NCBI GenBank assembly: GCA_027490055.1
Contig: JAIXYV010000116.1
Location: forward strand, 1 to 54,799
Source of the DNA: Bacteroidota bacterium
GTDB lineage: Bacteria; Bacteroidota; Bacteroidia; NS11-12g; UBA955
Direction: 5' to 3'
DNA: 54,799 nucleotides
In this document: positions 18,475-27,342 of the stretch, piece by piece
Numbering within the stretch: position 1 is the stretch's first letter
How the letters are laid out: each line of letters opens with the position of its first letter
The notes under the pieces: generated by a model
Databases searched by the model: none
Told to the model about the DNA's origin: nothing
Seen by the model: the letters and a program-made list of their open reading frames with translations, nothing else
Program-made: the position numbers and the translations under genes

Positions 18475-19131
18475 ATGGAAACAATCAAACACGGCCTCGA
18501 CATTCTGCTGCACTTAAACGACTATCTTAAATTATGGATTGGCGAATACGGCATTTGGATCTATGGCATTTTATTCCTAATTATCTTTGTAGAAACAGGC
18601 TTGGTTGTAATGCCATTGTTACCTGGCGACTCGCTGTTATTTGCCGCTGGCGCTCTTGCAGCTTCTGATGGCAGCCTGAATATTTTATATTTAATTCCTC
18701 TGCTTATCCTTGCAGCATTGCTAGGCGACAATACCAATTATTTTGTTGGACGCTATTTCGGCAAGCTCATTAAAAGTAAAGAGAAAATACTCTTCCTCAA
18801 ACGATCACATATCGAAAAGACCGAAGCCTATTACAGCAAGTACGGTGGCAAAACTGTTATCATAGCACGTTTCGTTCCGATTGTTAGAACCGTTGCCCCT
18901 TTTGTTGCCGGTGCGGGGTCTATGACCTACCGTAAATACATCATCAATTGTATTCTGGGAGCAATACTCTGGGTTGGTGGCGTTACTGTTTTAGGTTACC
19001 TGTGTGGCAATATTCCTTTCATTCAGAAAAACTTCGAACTTGTTATTTTCGGTATCATCGGTATCTCTGTTCTTCCTATCATTTTTGAATTTGCAAAAGC
19101 AAAAATGGGCAAAAAAGAGGCCGCTAAATAA
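18475..19131 (+). CDS. DedA-family membrane protein
   Basis: A 218-residue integral membrane protein with the DedA/SNARE-associated pattern: FVETGLVVMPLLPGDSLLFAAG near residues 35-57, the segment LGDNTNYFVGRYFGK near 85-100, and the conserved RFVPIVRTVAPFVAG near 138-152 followed by a C-terminal helix pair. DedA proteins act in membrane homeostasis and are now associated with lipid (undecaprenyl phosphate or phospholipid) translocation. An upstream in-frame start at 18388 would overlap the promoter box, so 18475 is preferred. aroE follows 20 bases later. Confidence 0.93.
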   Translation: METIKHGLDILLHLNDYLKLWIGEYGIWIYGILFLIIFVETGLVVMPLLPGDSLLFAAGALAASDGSLNILYLIPLLILAALLGDNTNYFVGRYFGKLIKSKEKILFLKRSHIEKTEAYYSKYGGKTVIIARFVPIVRTVAPFVAGAGSMTYRKYIINCILGAILWVGGVTVLGYLCGNIPFIQKNFELVIFGIIGISVLPIIFEFAKAKMGKKEAAK

Positions 19132-19151
19132 GAGAAAAAAACAACAGGACT

Positions 19152-19919
19152 ATGCCATTACTCGGTCTAATAGGTTTTCCCCTGGGACATTCCTTTTCGC
19201 CCTCGTATTTTAAAAAAAAATTTGAACAGCTCGGGTTAAGCGACTGGGACTATCAGTTATTTCCAATTCCGAGTTTGATTCACTTACCTGAAGTAATTGA
19301 ACAGCACCCAGATCTGTTAGCCTTCAATATTACCATTCCGCATAAAACGGCTATACTACCCTTCTGTCATTCTTATTCGGAAGCAGTGGAAGTTATAGGC
19401 GCAGCCAATCTGGTTTTAATCGACCGACAGCACAGCGACATTCGCTTGCATGCTCATAACACCGATGTGATAGGTTTTAGAAAAAGTCTTGAACAGGTTT
19501 TAGATACCAGAGATAAACAGGCAGTTGTTTTCGGGACCGGCGGAGCAGCAAAAGCGGCTGTCTTTGTGCTTAACGAACTACATATTCCGCACATCGTCGC
19601 AGGCAGGCAAACAACTCCTAACTACAGCGAGTTCGATCTCAGTCAGTACAACTTATTCATCAATTGCACTCCCGTTGGCATGTATAGCGCAGCTGGTAAT
19701 TCAGAGACAGATACACTGCCTTTAAACTACGATTCTATCAGACAAGGCAGCGTCTATTTTGACATGGTTTATAATCCTGAAAAAACAAGCATGATGACTT
19801 TAATGGAAAGCAAAGGTGCAATCGTAAAAAACGGACTTGATATGTTGCATTTTCAGGCAGACGCAGCCTGGGAGATCATTCAGAAAAGTTTACTTGATAA
19901 CATGGATAACACCGTGTAA
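19152..19919 (+). CDS. aroE: shikimate dehydrogenase
   Basis: A 255-residue NADP-dependent enzyme reducing 3-dehydroshikimate in aromatic amino acid synthesis. The substrate-binding start (GLIGFPLGHSFSPSYF), FNITIPHKTAI with the catalytic Lys near residue 66, AANLV, the NADP loop VFGTGGAAKAAVFVL near 125-139, and NCTPVGMY are all recognisable. The length is slightly short, as in other Bacteroidota AroE. The last 30 bases overlap the convergent T9SS protein gene. Confidence 0.96.
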   Translation: MPLLGLIGFPLGHSFSPSYFKKKFEQLGLSDWDYQLFPIPSLIHLPEVIEQHPDLLAFNITIPHKTAILPFCHSYSEAVEVIGAANLVLIDRQHSDIRLHAHNTDVIGFRKSLEQVLDTRDKQAVVFGTGGAAKAAVFVLNELHIPHIVAGRQTTPNYSEFDLSQYNLFINCTPVGMYSAAGNSETDTLPLNYDSIRQGSVYFDMVYNPEKTSMMTLMESKGAIVKNGLDMLHFQADAAWEIIQKSLLDNMDNTV

Positions 19920-21716
19920 CTGGTTCTCAAAACCACAGGCCTCCATCTCTATAAAATAGTAATAAATACCGCTTGAAAATCCAGCGGCCGACCAAGGAAT
20001 ATTTTTGGCATCGTGCACCTGAACGCCCCATCTGTCGAATACTTGAAGATTATAGGTATAGGAAGCTTTTTCAGCTGGAAAATAGTCGTTGAGCTTATCG
20101 CCGTTTGGCGTAAATACATTAGGGGTTCGGAACTGCTGACTGATATCAACACCTTCAATTATAACGGTATCAGAGAAAGGACAATTATTGGCATTTATGC
20201 CAGAGACATAGTATGTCCCCTTTTTATTAATCCGTAAGAAACTATCCTTGTAATCATCTGGTATTTTCATGACATCGCTTTGCCAGCTGAGTGCATTAAA
20301 TCTTCCTGAAAGTCGCAGGACCGCATTTAAATCAAAGGTTTCCGGATCACATGTCAAAGTATCTTTCAGTAAATCGAGCACCAGATTATCGACAACTATG
20401 TTGACGGTATCAAAGGTACTGCAATCGCCAATGGTGACATACAACCAATACTGTCCGGCTTGGTTAACAGTAATCACACTATCAAACTCACTGGTGCTCC
20501 ACAAATATGCCGCTTTGTAATAAAAGGTATCTGGTTGCAGTCTGATGGTAGCGCCATTGCACAAGGCTGTATCCTTGGGTAAATTGAATTTAATGCGATC
20601 AAATACTGTTACTTGTTTGGCGATAGAATCAATGCAGTTGCCTTTGTATGCTTTGAGTTTCACCAGATACGTACCGGCTTTTGGATATCTGTAATAAGTA
20701 TTGGTGAGATTAGAAGTATCGCCCAGTGTCGTGGTGTCTCCGAACTCCCATCTGTAGGCATCGGCATTCTGACTATTATTAGTAAAATACACCTCGCGGT
20801 TACAATTCACGCTGGGATTAATAAATGCTGAAGTAGTTTCAAATACGCAGTCCTGGACATTAAACTGGTAATCGCGCTGCGTATAACCAATCATTACCCC
20901 TTTTCTAAATTCTTTAACAACAATCCCTACAACAAACTGCCCAGGAAGTGTAGGTGTAATTTTCAATTCGCCAGTACTCTTATTAAGACTTACGGATGGT
21001 AGCGATGGGATAGCATTGAAAAACGAATAACCAGACTCAAACTGAATTTGTGTAAAAGGAGGTTCTTCATACTCATTACATTCTGGTCGCGGATCTGGTG
21101 AAGTGGCGCCGGTATACGGTTGAAAAAACTCATACACCAGACTATCGCCATCGGCATCTGTCGCAGAATGATCGAAGACTAAAGGTGCATTGGTGCAAAG
21201 AAAATTAGGTGGCAGGTTGTTAAATTCGGGACTGGAATTATAGCCAATATTAGTGGTATCATTGACTTTAGTCCATATATTTTCTCCAGTTGAAATGGGA
21301 TTAATAATATTAACAATGGTATTGTTTCTACAGCAGCGCTGAAAGCTTAGGTAATAGCCCCCTTTGATTGGCGGCAGCGTTACTACCTGCACATACTCAT
21401 ATGCATCCACACAGGCGTTAGGTGAAATTTTAATACAGTTATAATTGGTTTTCGAAACGCGTATCGGCGCATCTCTTAAAACAGACTGACAAAGGGATGG
21501 CAGATACTTTCCTGAATCGCCCTCAAATATGACAATGTTAGCATATAAATCCTGCGCAATGGCACCAGGATTGCCATTGAAGCAATCGATGTAAAGTTTT
21601 AGTTTAATCTCGTACTGATTGGCTCCCAGATACTGATAGGTCATCTCCCCGCCAACTATATGCGTAGCGGATAGTTTTAGGGAAAACATCAAACATATCA
21701 GAATTAAATATCTCAA
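19890..21716 (-). CDS. secreted PKD-domain protein with T9SS type B (gliding-motility-associated) sorting domain
   Basis: A 608-residue protein with a signal peptide (ends KLSATHIVGGE). The N-terminal ~280 residues (MTYQYLGANQYEIKLKLY, SFQRCCRNN, DADGDSLVYEF) belong to a family common in Bacteroidota extracellular proteins. A PKD domain lies near 300-375 (YRWEFGDTT ... PKAGTYLVKLKAYKG). The C-terminus from about residue 520 (FRTPNVFTPNGDKLNDYF, LQVFDRWGVQVHD, GIYYYFIE) is the T9SS type B or gliding-motility C-terminal domain. It should be exported by the T9SS to the cell surface, perhaps as an adhesin. It overlaps aroE tail to tail by 30 bases. Confidence 0.92.
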   Translation of the reverse strand: MRYLILICLMFSLKLSATHIVGGEMTYQYLGANQYEIKLKLYIDCFNGNPGAIAQDLYANIVIFEGDSGKYLPSLCQSVLRDAPIRVSKTNYNCIKISPNACVDAYEYVQVVTLPPIKGGYYLSFQRCCRNNTIVNIINPISTGENIWTKVNDTTNIGYNSSPEFNNLPPNFLCTNAPLVFDHSATDADGDSLVYEFFQPYTGATSPDPRPECNEYEEPPFTQIQFESGYSFFNAIPSLPSVSLNKSTGELKITPTLPGQFVVGIVVKEFRKGVMIGYTQRDYQFNVQDCVFETTSAFINPSVNCNREVYFTNNSQNADAYRWEFGDTTTLGDTSNLTNTYYRYPKAGTYLVKLKAYKGNCIDSIAKQVTVFDRIKFNLPKDTALCNGATIRLQPDTFYYKAAYLWSTSEFDSVITVNQAGQYWLYVTIGDCSTFDTVNIVVDNLVLDLLKDTLTCDPETFDLNAVLRLSGRFNALSWQSDVMKIPDDYKDSFLRINKKGTYYVSGINANNCPFSDTVIIEGVDISQQFRTPNVFTPNGDKLNDYFPAEKASYTYNLQVFDRWGVQVHDAKNIPWSAAGFSSGIYYYFIEMEACGFENQLHGVIHVIK

Positions 21717-21883
21717 GCAATACTATAGACGCAGAGGCGTCAAAATTAGTTGCAAGATACAGCAAAATTTTATTTCCCCCTTACCTATGTGCTATCCTGC
21801 CGTATGTCTTTGCTCGCGACTTACTTCCCAGCGCATTTCCCCTAACCCCATTTACCTTTCATCGGCAAAAGATATCAAGCTAG

Positions 21884-22468
21884 ATGATTAAAGGTTTTTT
21901 CTTGGCTGTGATTCTATGCCTGAGCAGTAAAATACTTGCACAGGATAGTATCAAATTGCTCTTTGTGTATGGGTCGCGACCAATAGAAAAGCATGAAGAC
22001 GCTTGGTTTGGCGGCATTCATGGCGGGCATGTCAGCGTAAGTTATCTGGAAGGCTATGTCAGTTTTGTCCCAAATGATGGCGTTCAGATTTTCAGAAAAA
22101 ACACCATCAATTCTAAATTCACCATAGAGTATGGCGATCAGTTTGTCTTTGACACCAGCGACAGCCGATATTTAATAATCAGCATCCCGACAGACAGCGC
22201 AAACCGGAGTCAACTCGACTCTGTGATACGACGGTACCTCAATAAAAGTCCGTACCCCTATGCCTTCTTCGGCATGCGCTGTGCTTCGGCCGCGGCCGAC
22301 CTCCTTCAGGTTTCATCAATACTTCCGGCAACAAATGCATCCAGTTTATGGAGACAGTATTTCTATCCACGCAAGCTCAGAAGACAACTCATAAAATTGG
22401 CCAGACAAAATGCCTGGCCAATGATTTATCGCTCTGGCAGAACCAGCAGGCGATGGGAAAGCGACTAG
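21884..22468 (+). CDS. secreted protein, possible permuted papain-fold (NlpC/P60-like) enzyme
   Basis: A 194-residue protein with a signal peptide ending KILAQ (residue 20). The mature part begins with GSRPIEKHEDAWFGGIHGGHVSVSY near residues 30-55, placing a His in a beta-strand context, and later has FFGMRCASAAADLLQVS near 128-145, placing a Cys at the start of a helix. The order His then Cys is that of permuted NlpC/P60-like (YiiX/DUF-type) cysteine hydrolases. That assignment is inference; no family match is certain. The tail is basic (RKLRRQLIKLARQ). It ends one base before the convergent DUF1761 gene. Confidence 0.6.
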   Translation: MIKGFFLAVILCLSSKILAQDSIKLLFVYGSRPIEKHEDAWFGGIHGGHVSVSYLEGYVSFVPNDGVQIFRKNTINSKFTIEYGDQFVFDTSDSRYLIISIPTDSANRSQLDSVIRRYLNKSPYPYAFFGMRCASAAADLLQVSSILPATNASSLWRQYFYPRKLRRQLIKLARQNAWPMIYRSGRTSRRWESD

Positions 22469-22972
22469 TTACAACCACACCGAAAGGATACCACCCATCA
22501 GCATCATTGTGACAGCCCAATAGCCCACGTGAATGAAGATATATTTAAAACTGCGGCGTTCGTAAACGGCTTGAGTACCAATTAAAGGCAGTGCGTAAAG
22601 GATACTACCTAAAAATCCGTGAAATGCGCCGTGCTTAAAGGTTCTAAAACTGTTTAACCAATCGATTGGCTTACCATCCAATAGTAATTGAACGGTAGAG
22701 TCCTTAGTAAGGGGCTGACCTTGAAGAAGGGAATTCAGGCCAGTTTGGTGAATAGTAATGTTCATCATTCCAGAGGCCAGAATAAAAGAGAATAGCAGGG
22801 TAATGCTAAAGATTTTGAGCATATTGACCCCCTCTTTCATTTTTTCAGGATCAGTTACTCCAATTTCTCTCATCCAGACATTGCCAAAGACTTTCGGATT
22901 GTACCAGATAAAACCCACTGGCATTGAGACGAGTGCAGCCACAACGATGGCTAAAAAGTTAAAATGCATCAT
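22469..22972 (-). CDS. DUF1761 family membrane protein
   Basis: A 167-residue protein with four predicted transmembrane segments. The N-terminus (NFLAIVVAALVSMPVGFIWYNPKVFGNVWM) and the FKHGAFHGFLGSIL motif near residues 110-123 are typical of DUF1761. The function of the family is not established. Its stop codon abuts that of the convergent upstream gene, leaving no room for a separate terminator. Confidence 0.85.
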   Translation of the reverse strand: MMHFNFLAIVVAALVSMPVGFIWYNPKVFGNVWMREIGVTDPEKMKEGVNMLKIFSITLLFSFILASGMMNITIHQTGLNSLLQGQPLTKDSTVQLLLDGKPIDWLNSFRTFKHGAFHGFLGSILYALPLIGTQAVYERRSFKYIFIHVGYWAVTMMLMGGILSVWL

Positions 22973-23051
22973 ATTTTTAAAAATTATAAATCAATATTCG
23001 TGACAATAATTCAGAAAAAAAACTATTTTTGTTAAAAACCAACTCAACATT

Positions 23052-23468
23052 ATGAAGATCAATCTAATTTTAACACTGCTCATTGCAGCTACATTTACAG
23101 GTTGCATTTATGAAGACGGACCAAAATTCAGTCTTCGTTCTAAAAACGCCAGAATCATTAACACATGGTACATCGACAAAGTATACGAAGAAGGTGTAGA
23201 CAAAACCGACGATTACAAAAGTGTTTATGTCAATTACAAATTAGACATTAAGAGTGACGACAACTACGACCTGAGTTATAAAGCTGGCAATTTGATTAAT
23301 TACTCAGAGAGCGGCACCTGGAAGTTAAGCGACGACAAGACCAAACTTCTCTATACGCCAAAGAATGGCAAAGAGAATTCTTGGACTATTTTAAGATTAA
23401 AAAACAGCGAATTCTGGGCAGAGATGTCACTTAACAACAAGACGGTTAAGATCTATTTCAAAGACTAA
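23052..23468 (+). CDS. lipocalin-like lipoprotein
   Basis: A 138-residue protein with a lipoprotein signal (LIAATFTGCIYEDG, lipidated Cys at 18). The mature part is a small beta-barrel-like domain with a W-x-I-D-K strand near residue 43 and ESGTWKLSDDKTKLLY near 85-100. This pattern is common in Bacteroidota lipocalin-like lipoproteins of unknown ligand. A TATTTTTG -7 box (23024-23031) lies 20 bases before the ATG. It ends directly against the convergent thioesterase. Confidence 0.75.
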   Translation: MKINLILTLLIAATFTGCIYEDGPKFSLRSKNARIINTWYIDKVYEEGVDKTDDYKSVYVNYKLDIKSDDNYDLSYKAGNLINYSESGTWKLSDDKTKLLYTPKNGKENSWTILRLKNSEFWAEMSLNNKTVKIYFKD

Positions 23469-23984
23469 TTACTTCTCGTTGAAGTAAGCCTTTAATTCAG
23501 TTGCATCATCTGGCTTAAGTTTACCAGCCATTACCAGACGCACTTGTCTTCTTCTTAGAGCACCCTCATATTTTTGCTTTTGCAAATCCGTCTCCGGATC
23601 AAGTGGTGGCACTGGAATTGGACGATTGCGAGAATCTATAGAGACAAAAGTATAATACGCATCATTACATTTATATTTCTCACCTCTTGGGATATTCTGA
23701 GCAGAAACTTCTATGTATACTTCCATAGAGGTATTGAAAGAACGGGTCACATAAGCTTCAAGCGTTACCACATCCCCTAAACGAATGGCTTCCTTGAAAG
23801 ACACACCGTCAACACTCGCCGTTACAACGATATTATTACAATGTTTTTGAGCAGCAATTGCCGCTACAATATCCATCCAGTGCAGCAAACGACCGCCCAT
23901 CAAATTATTAAGTGTATTGGTATCATTGGGCAACACAATTTCGTTCATAATTGTGTAAGAGTCAGAGGGTCTTTTAGTGTTCAT
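23469..23984 (-). CDS. acyl-CoA thioesterase, hotdog fold
   Basis: A 171-residue protein of the YciA/BFIT-like acyl-CoA thioesterase family. The hotdog helix and its motif are visible (NTLNNLMGGRLLHWMDIVAAIAA near residues 22-44), followed by SVDGVSFKEAIRLGDVVTLEAYV and the long strand near 85-110. It hydrolyses acyl-CoA. I start it at 23984 (MNTKRPS): a longer frame to 23999 would start within the TATCTTTG promoter box. The gene lies tail to tail with a lipoprotein gene. Confidence 0.9.
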   Translation of the reverse strand: MNTKRPSDSYTIMNEIVLPNDTNTLNNLMGGRLLHWMDIVAAIAAQKHCNNIVVTASVDGVSFKEAIRLGDVVTLEAYVTRSFNTSMEVYIEVSAQNIPRGEKYKCNDAYYTFVSIDSRNRPIPVPPLDPETDLQKQKYEGALRRRQVRLVMAGKLKPDDATELKAYFNEK

Positions 23985-23996
23985 GCCGCAAAGATA
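23985..23996 (-). promoter_or_regulatory. -7 box abutting the thioesterase start codon
   Basis: On the minus strand TATCTTTG (23989-23996), CGGC, ATG. It is a perfect -7 consensus in the box-N4-start arrangement. No TTTG is seen at the expected -33 position. Confidence 0.6.
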
Positions 23997-24111
23997 CATA
24001 AAAAGCCCATTGCGATTATCTGCTTCGTTAAAACTTCACTTTTACAAGACCATTTAAAACTTTAATAGAACACATAAGATAAGTTATTGCTTTTTTCTCT
24101 TCAATTAATGA

Positions 24112-24119
24112 TACTTTTG
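24112..24119 (+). promoter_or_regulatory. -7 box of the LOG-family gene
   Basis: TACTTTTG lies 93 bases upstream of the LOG-family ATG, giving an unusually long leader for this window. It is immediately followed by an ATG that probably lies before or at the transcription start. Confidence 0.45.
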
Positions 24120-24183
24120 CATGAATTGTCATTTTGTGGTGACTTAAGCAATAAAGCCTGCAAAATTACTTTATAATTAAACA

Positions 24184-24216
24184 ATGTTTTTACAAGAACA
24201 GGAGAACTTACAATGA
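24184..24216 (+). other. short leader ORF overlapping the LOG-family start
   Basis: A 10-codon frame (MFLQEQENLQ, then TGA) ends so that its TGA overlaps the next gene's ATG in an ATGA arrangement. Inside it is AGGAG at 24200-24204, 8 bases before the ATG: a textbook Shine-Dalgarno sequence, which is rare in Bacteroidota. The leader may couple translation to the downstream gene, or the frame may be chance. Confidence 0.35.
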
Positions 24217-24932
24217 GCAAACACGTATTTAACAAAGAAGAGATCAAATTTTTAGAGGGACCTCAATCAAGATTAAAAGAGTTTATTTTTACCATGCAGG
24301 TTGTATGGGAATTCATAAAAGGTTTCAGGGTATTACATTTCGTGGGTCCGTGTATTACAGTATTCGGCTCTGCAAGATTTAAGGAAGGTCACCCGCACTA
24401 CGAAAGCGCCAGAGAACTATCAGGAAAAATAGCCAAGCATGGTTTCACTATCATGACGGGTGGCGGACCGGGCATTATGGAAGCGGCTAACAGAGGCGCT
24501 GTTGAAGTAGGTGGCAAATCTGTAGGATGCAATATCAAATTACCATTCGAACAAGACCCAAATCCATACCTTCAAAAATTCACCAATATCCGTTTCTTCT
24601 TTGTCAGAAAAGTGCTGTTGCTAAAGTACAGTTACGGACTGGTTGCAATGCCTGGAGGATTTGGCACTCTGGACGAGCTCTTTGAAGTGCTAACCCTGAT
24701 TCAAACGTCAATGGTGAAACGCTATCCTGTTGTTATTTTCGGGAAAGAGTACCATCAGAGATTGTTGGAATACATCGAAGACATGAAGAAAAACGGCACT
24801 ATCAGTCCGGAAGACACCGATCTGTATATCGTTACCGATGATATAGACGAAGCGGTTGACTTCATCATCAGCAATACCATTGTGCCATTCGGACTAAAAC
24901 CGAAAAAACGCACAAAATGGCTTGGAGAATAA
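24213..24932 (+). CDS. LOG-family (TIGR00730) nucleotide phosphoribohydrolase
   Basis: A 239-residue Rossmann-fold protein with both LOG signatures: GGGPGIMEAANRGA near residues 89-102 and MPGGFGTLDELFEVLTLIQ near 147-165. Members cleave the N-glycosidic bond of nucleoside monophosphates, first described for cytokinin activation in plants and also seen as general AMP or pyrimidine nucleosidases. This protein has an N-terminal extension of about 45 residues before the first strand (CITVFGSARF). It stands alone after a long leader. Confidence 0.93.
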   Translation: MSKHVFNKEEIKFLEGPQSRLKEFIFTMQVVWEFIKGFRVLHFVGPCITVFGSARFKEGHPHYESARELSGKIAKHGFTIMTGGGPGIMEAANRGAVEVGGKSVGCNIKLPFEQDPNPYLQKFTNIRFFFVRKVLLLKYSYGLVAMPGGFGTLDELFEVLTLIQTSMVKRYPVVIFGKEYHQRLLEYIEDMKKNGTISPEDTDLYIVTDDIDEAVDFIISNTIVPFGLKPKKRTKWLGE

Positions 24933-25035
24933 GTTGAATTTGGCTTTATCACAAAGCGAAGATGCAGTTTCATCAATAAATTGTATTTTTGTCTTCGTCA
25001 TTATTTTGCCATAAAAACTATTGATCCAAAATAAA

Positions 25036-27339
25036 ATGAATTATTTCAAGTTGAATCTGTCTATGATATCAAGAACCTGCTGGATATTTTTTTTAAGTAT
25101 CCTCTCGTTACCAAGTGCTTTATTAGCGAATAATCCGCCCGTTAGTTTAGGTCAGTGGCGCGTGCATCTGCCATATAGAAATGTGAGTGTAATTGAAGAA
25201 ACCAAAGACAAAATCTATTGCGCAGGCAGCTTTGGATTATTCTCATACGACCGCGGAGATGGTTTCACAGAGCGACTCTCCCCTATCAATGGCTTTGGCG
25301 GATACAATGCTCAGGCCATGGCTTACGACCAGGCATCCGATCAGTTGATGATTGCTTATTCAGATTGCAGAATCGAACTATTGAAAGGCAAAAGCATAAC
25401 ACGAAATGACGATATTTTCAACAAAACCATCGTTGGAGAAAAAAGAATCTACCACATCAATATCGTTGATGGCATTGCTTATTTATCTACCTCCTTTGGC
25501 TTGCTTGAATTTAACCTCAGCAAAAACGAAATAAGAAACTCGTACCTCAATATCGGACCGGGCGGCACTGTCATAGAAGTTTTCGGATCATGCCTCAACA
25601 ACGACAGCGTATACATCTCAACTAAATCTGGCATCTACAGAGGCAGCCTGAATCCTAATGTCAATCTTGGCATTAGCAGCAACTGGTTTCTCTGCAAAAG
25701 CGCCAGCGTTAAATCTTCTCATATTGCTTCATACAAAGGCAGTATTTACACCGAGATAGATTCTCAGTTGTACAAGTATAGCAATGCGAACTGGACTGTC
25801 ATTGACCCAAATCCAAAAGTAATTGTAACCAATATCGATGTCGACCACGACAAACTGATAATTGGTATTTATGGTAAATATATCACGACCATAGATGCTA
25901 ACGGCAATAGCAGCAATAAAGGCATCAATGTTCTAAATGAATGTTTGCTCGACGGCAATGGCAATTACTGGTATTCGAGTCCGATAAGCGGTTTGGCATT
26001 TATGAATCCATTCGGACCAGAATTGTATTACTACCCTAACGGACCGCGATCTCATACGTCTTATTCCATGGTTAATGCCTATAACAATTTATATGTGATG
26101 GCAGGCGGCTTGAGAGTAACAACTTATGCGCCGACATTTAATGGCGAGAAGTATTATTATTTCAACAATTTTGAATGGACCAATTCGCCTGAGAATCCAT
26201 TGACTTTGCCTCTTTACGACTATACACACTCTGCATTTAGCAAGCAGTACAACCGTTTATTTATCGGCACACATGGCAAAGGTTTATTGCAAATGGACAA
26301 TGGCGAACCCAAAAAAGTTTGGGATGAAACCAATTCACCATTAAGAGGCCGATTAAATATTTATACGATTGTTTCCGGACTGGCATTAGACAGTCGCTCT
26401 AACTTATGGGTAAGCAATTTCGATGTCGACACCAGTATCCATATGTTGTCGGCTTCAGGCAAATGGACCAGCTATAAAATGCCAACATCCATGACTGGAA
26501 AAATTGCCATCGATAATAAAAACAACAAATGGATTCTGACACCTCAAGCGGGCATGGGCATTATTGCTTTTAGTGATAAAAATACTGCTGACCAGTCTGA
26601 TGACATCAAAGTAGTTCTGAACATTAATAAAGGAACAGGTAATTTACCTTCGGCCAATGTTAATGATATTGCTTTCACAAAATCTGGCGAATTATTAATT
26701 GGCACTGATCAGGGATACGCTAAAATAAGAACCCCTCAGAATGTGTTTGGCAAAGGCGATTATGATGCACAAAGAGTTATTATTTCAGTTGAGGCTAATA
26801 GCAATCTTGGCGGCTATCTGCTTGGTAGCGAAGTCATCAATTGCATCACAGTAGACGGAGGCGACAGAAGGTGGTTTGGCACAAGTAGCGGCGCCTGGTT
26901 AATCGACAGTGATGGAGAGACTATTCTTCAGCATTTCACAAAAGAGAATTCGCCATTGATGAGCGACAATGTTACAAGCATAACAATCATGGAATCTACG
27001 GGAGAAGTTTTTATGGGAACAGACCTTGGTATTGCCTCCTACAGAGCCGATGCCTTGGTTGCTTCAAAAACATTTGAAACATTAAAGATCTATCCTAATC
27101 CTGTACAACCAGACTATCAGGGCGACATCTCTATCAATGGTATGCCAGACAATACTCTGGTAAAAATCACTGACATCAATGGCAGTTTAGTGAATCAAAC
27201 CTATTCAAACGGTGGCATGGCTACCTGGAACGGAAAAACTTTTGATGGCAGCAGAGCTTCATCAGGTGTGTATTTGGTTTTTTGTATTAATCAGGACGGA
27301 TCAGAAACTCAAGTCGGTAAAATATTATTCATCCATTAA
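25036..27339 (+). CDS. porZ: PorZ-like T9SS surface protein, beta-propeller with type A sorting domain
   Basis: About 767 residues. After the signal peptide (ends LPSALLANN), the sequence LGQWRVHLPYRNV, IYCAGSFGLFSYD, YDQASDQLMIAYSDCRIELL matches the PorZ N-terminal beta-propeller. A second propeller with two-component-regulator-type repeats spans about 370-680. The C-terminus (LKIYPNPVQPDYQGDISI ... GVYLVFCINQDG) is a type A T9SS signal, as in Porphyromonas PorZ. PorZ delivers anionic LPS to the sortase PorU on the cell surface. A TTG start at 25021 would add five residues; I prefer the ATG at 25036. It ends 3 bases before recO. The homology is by pattern, so orthology is likely but unproven. 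Confidence 0.75.
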   Translation: MNYFKLNLSMISRTCWIFFLSILSLPSALLANNPPVSLGQWRVHLPYRNVSVIEETKDKIYCAGSFGLFSYDRGDGFTERLSPINGFGGYNAQAMAYDQASDQLMIAYSDCRIELLKGKSITRNDDIFNKTIVGEKRIYHINIVDGIAYLSTSFGLLEFNLSKNEIRNSYLNIGPGGTVIEVFGSCLNNDSVYISTKSGIYRGSLNPNVNLGISSNWFLCKSASVKSSHIASYKGSIYTEIDSQLYKYSNANWTVIDPNPKVIVTNIDVDHDKLIIGIYGKYITTIDANGNSSNKGINVLNECLLDGNGNYWYSSPISGLAFMNPFGPELYYYPNGPRSHTSYSMVNAYNNLYVMAGGLRVTTYAPTFNGEKYYYFNNFEWTNSPENPLTLPLYDYTHSAFSKQYNRLFIGTHGKGLLQMDNGEPKKVWDETNSPLRGRLNIYTIVSGLALDSRSNLWVSNFDVDTSIHMLSASGKWTSYKMPTSMTGKIAIDNKNNKWILTPQAGMGIIAFSDKNTADQSDDIKVVLNINKGTGNLPSANVNDIAFTKSGELLIGTDQGYAKIRTPQNVFGKGDYDAQRVIISVEANSNLGGYLLGSEVINCITVDGGDRRWFGTSSGAWLIDSDGETILQHFTKENSPLMSDNVTSITIMESTGEVFMGTDLGIASYRADALVASKTFETLKIYPNPVQPDYQGDISINGMPDNTLVKITDINGSLVNQTYSNGGMATWNGKTFDGSRASSGVYLVFCINQDGSETQVGKILFIH

Positions 27340-27342
27340 ACC

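Noticed and set aside
24121-24147. 8-codon frame MNCHFVVT right after the LOG-gene -7 box
   Set aside because: Its ATG begins one base after the box, so it is probably before the transcription start and not part of the mRNA.
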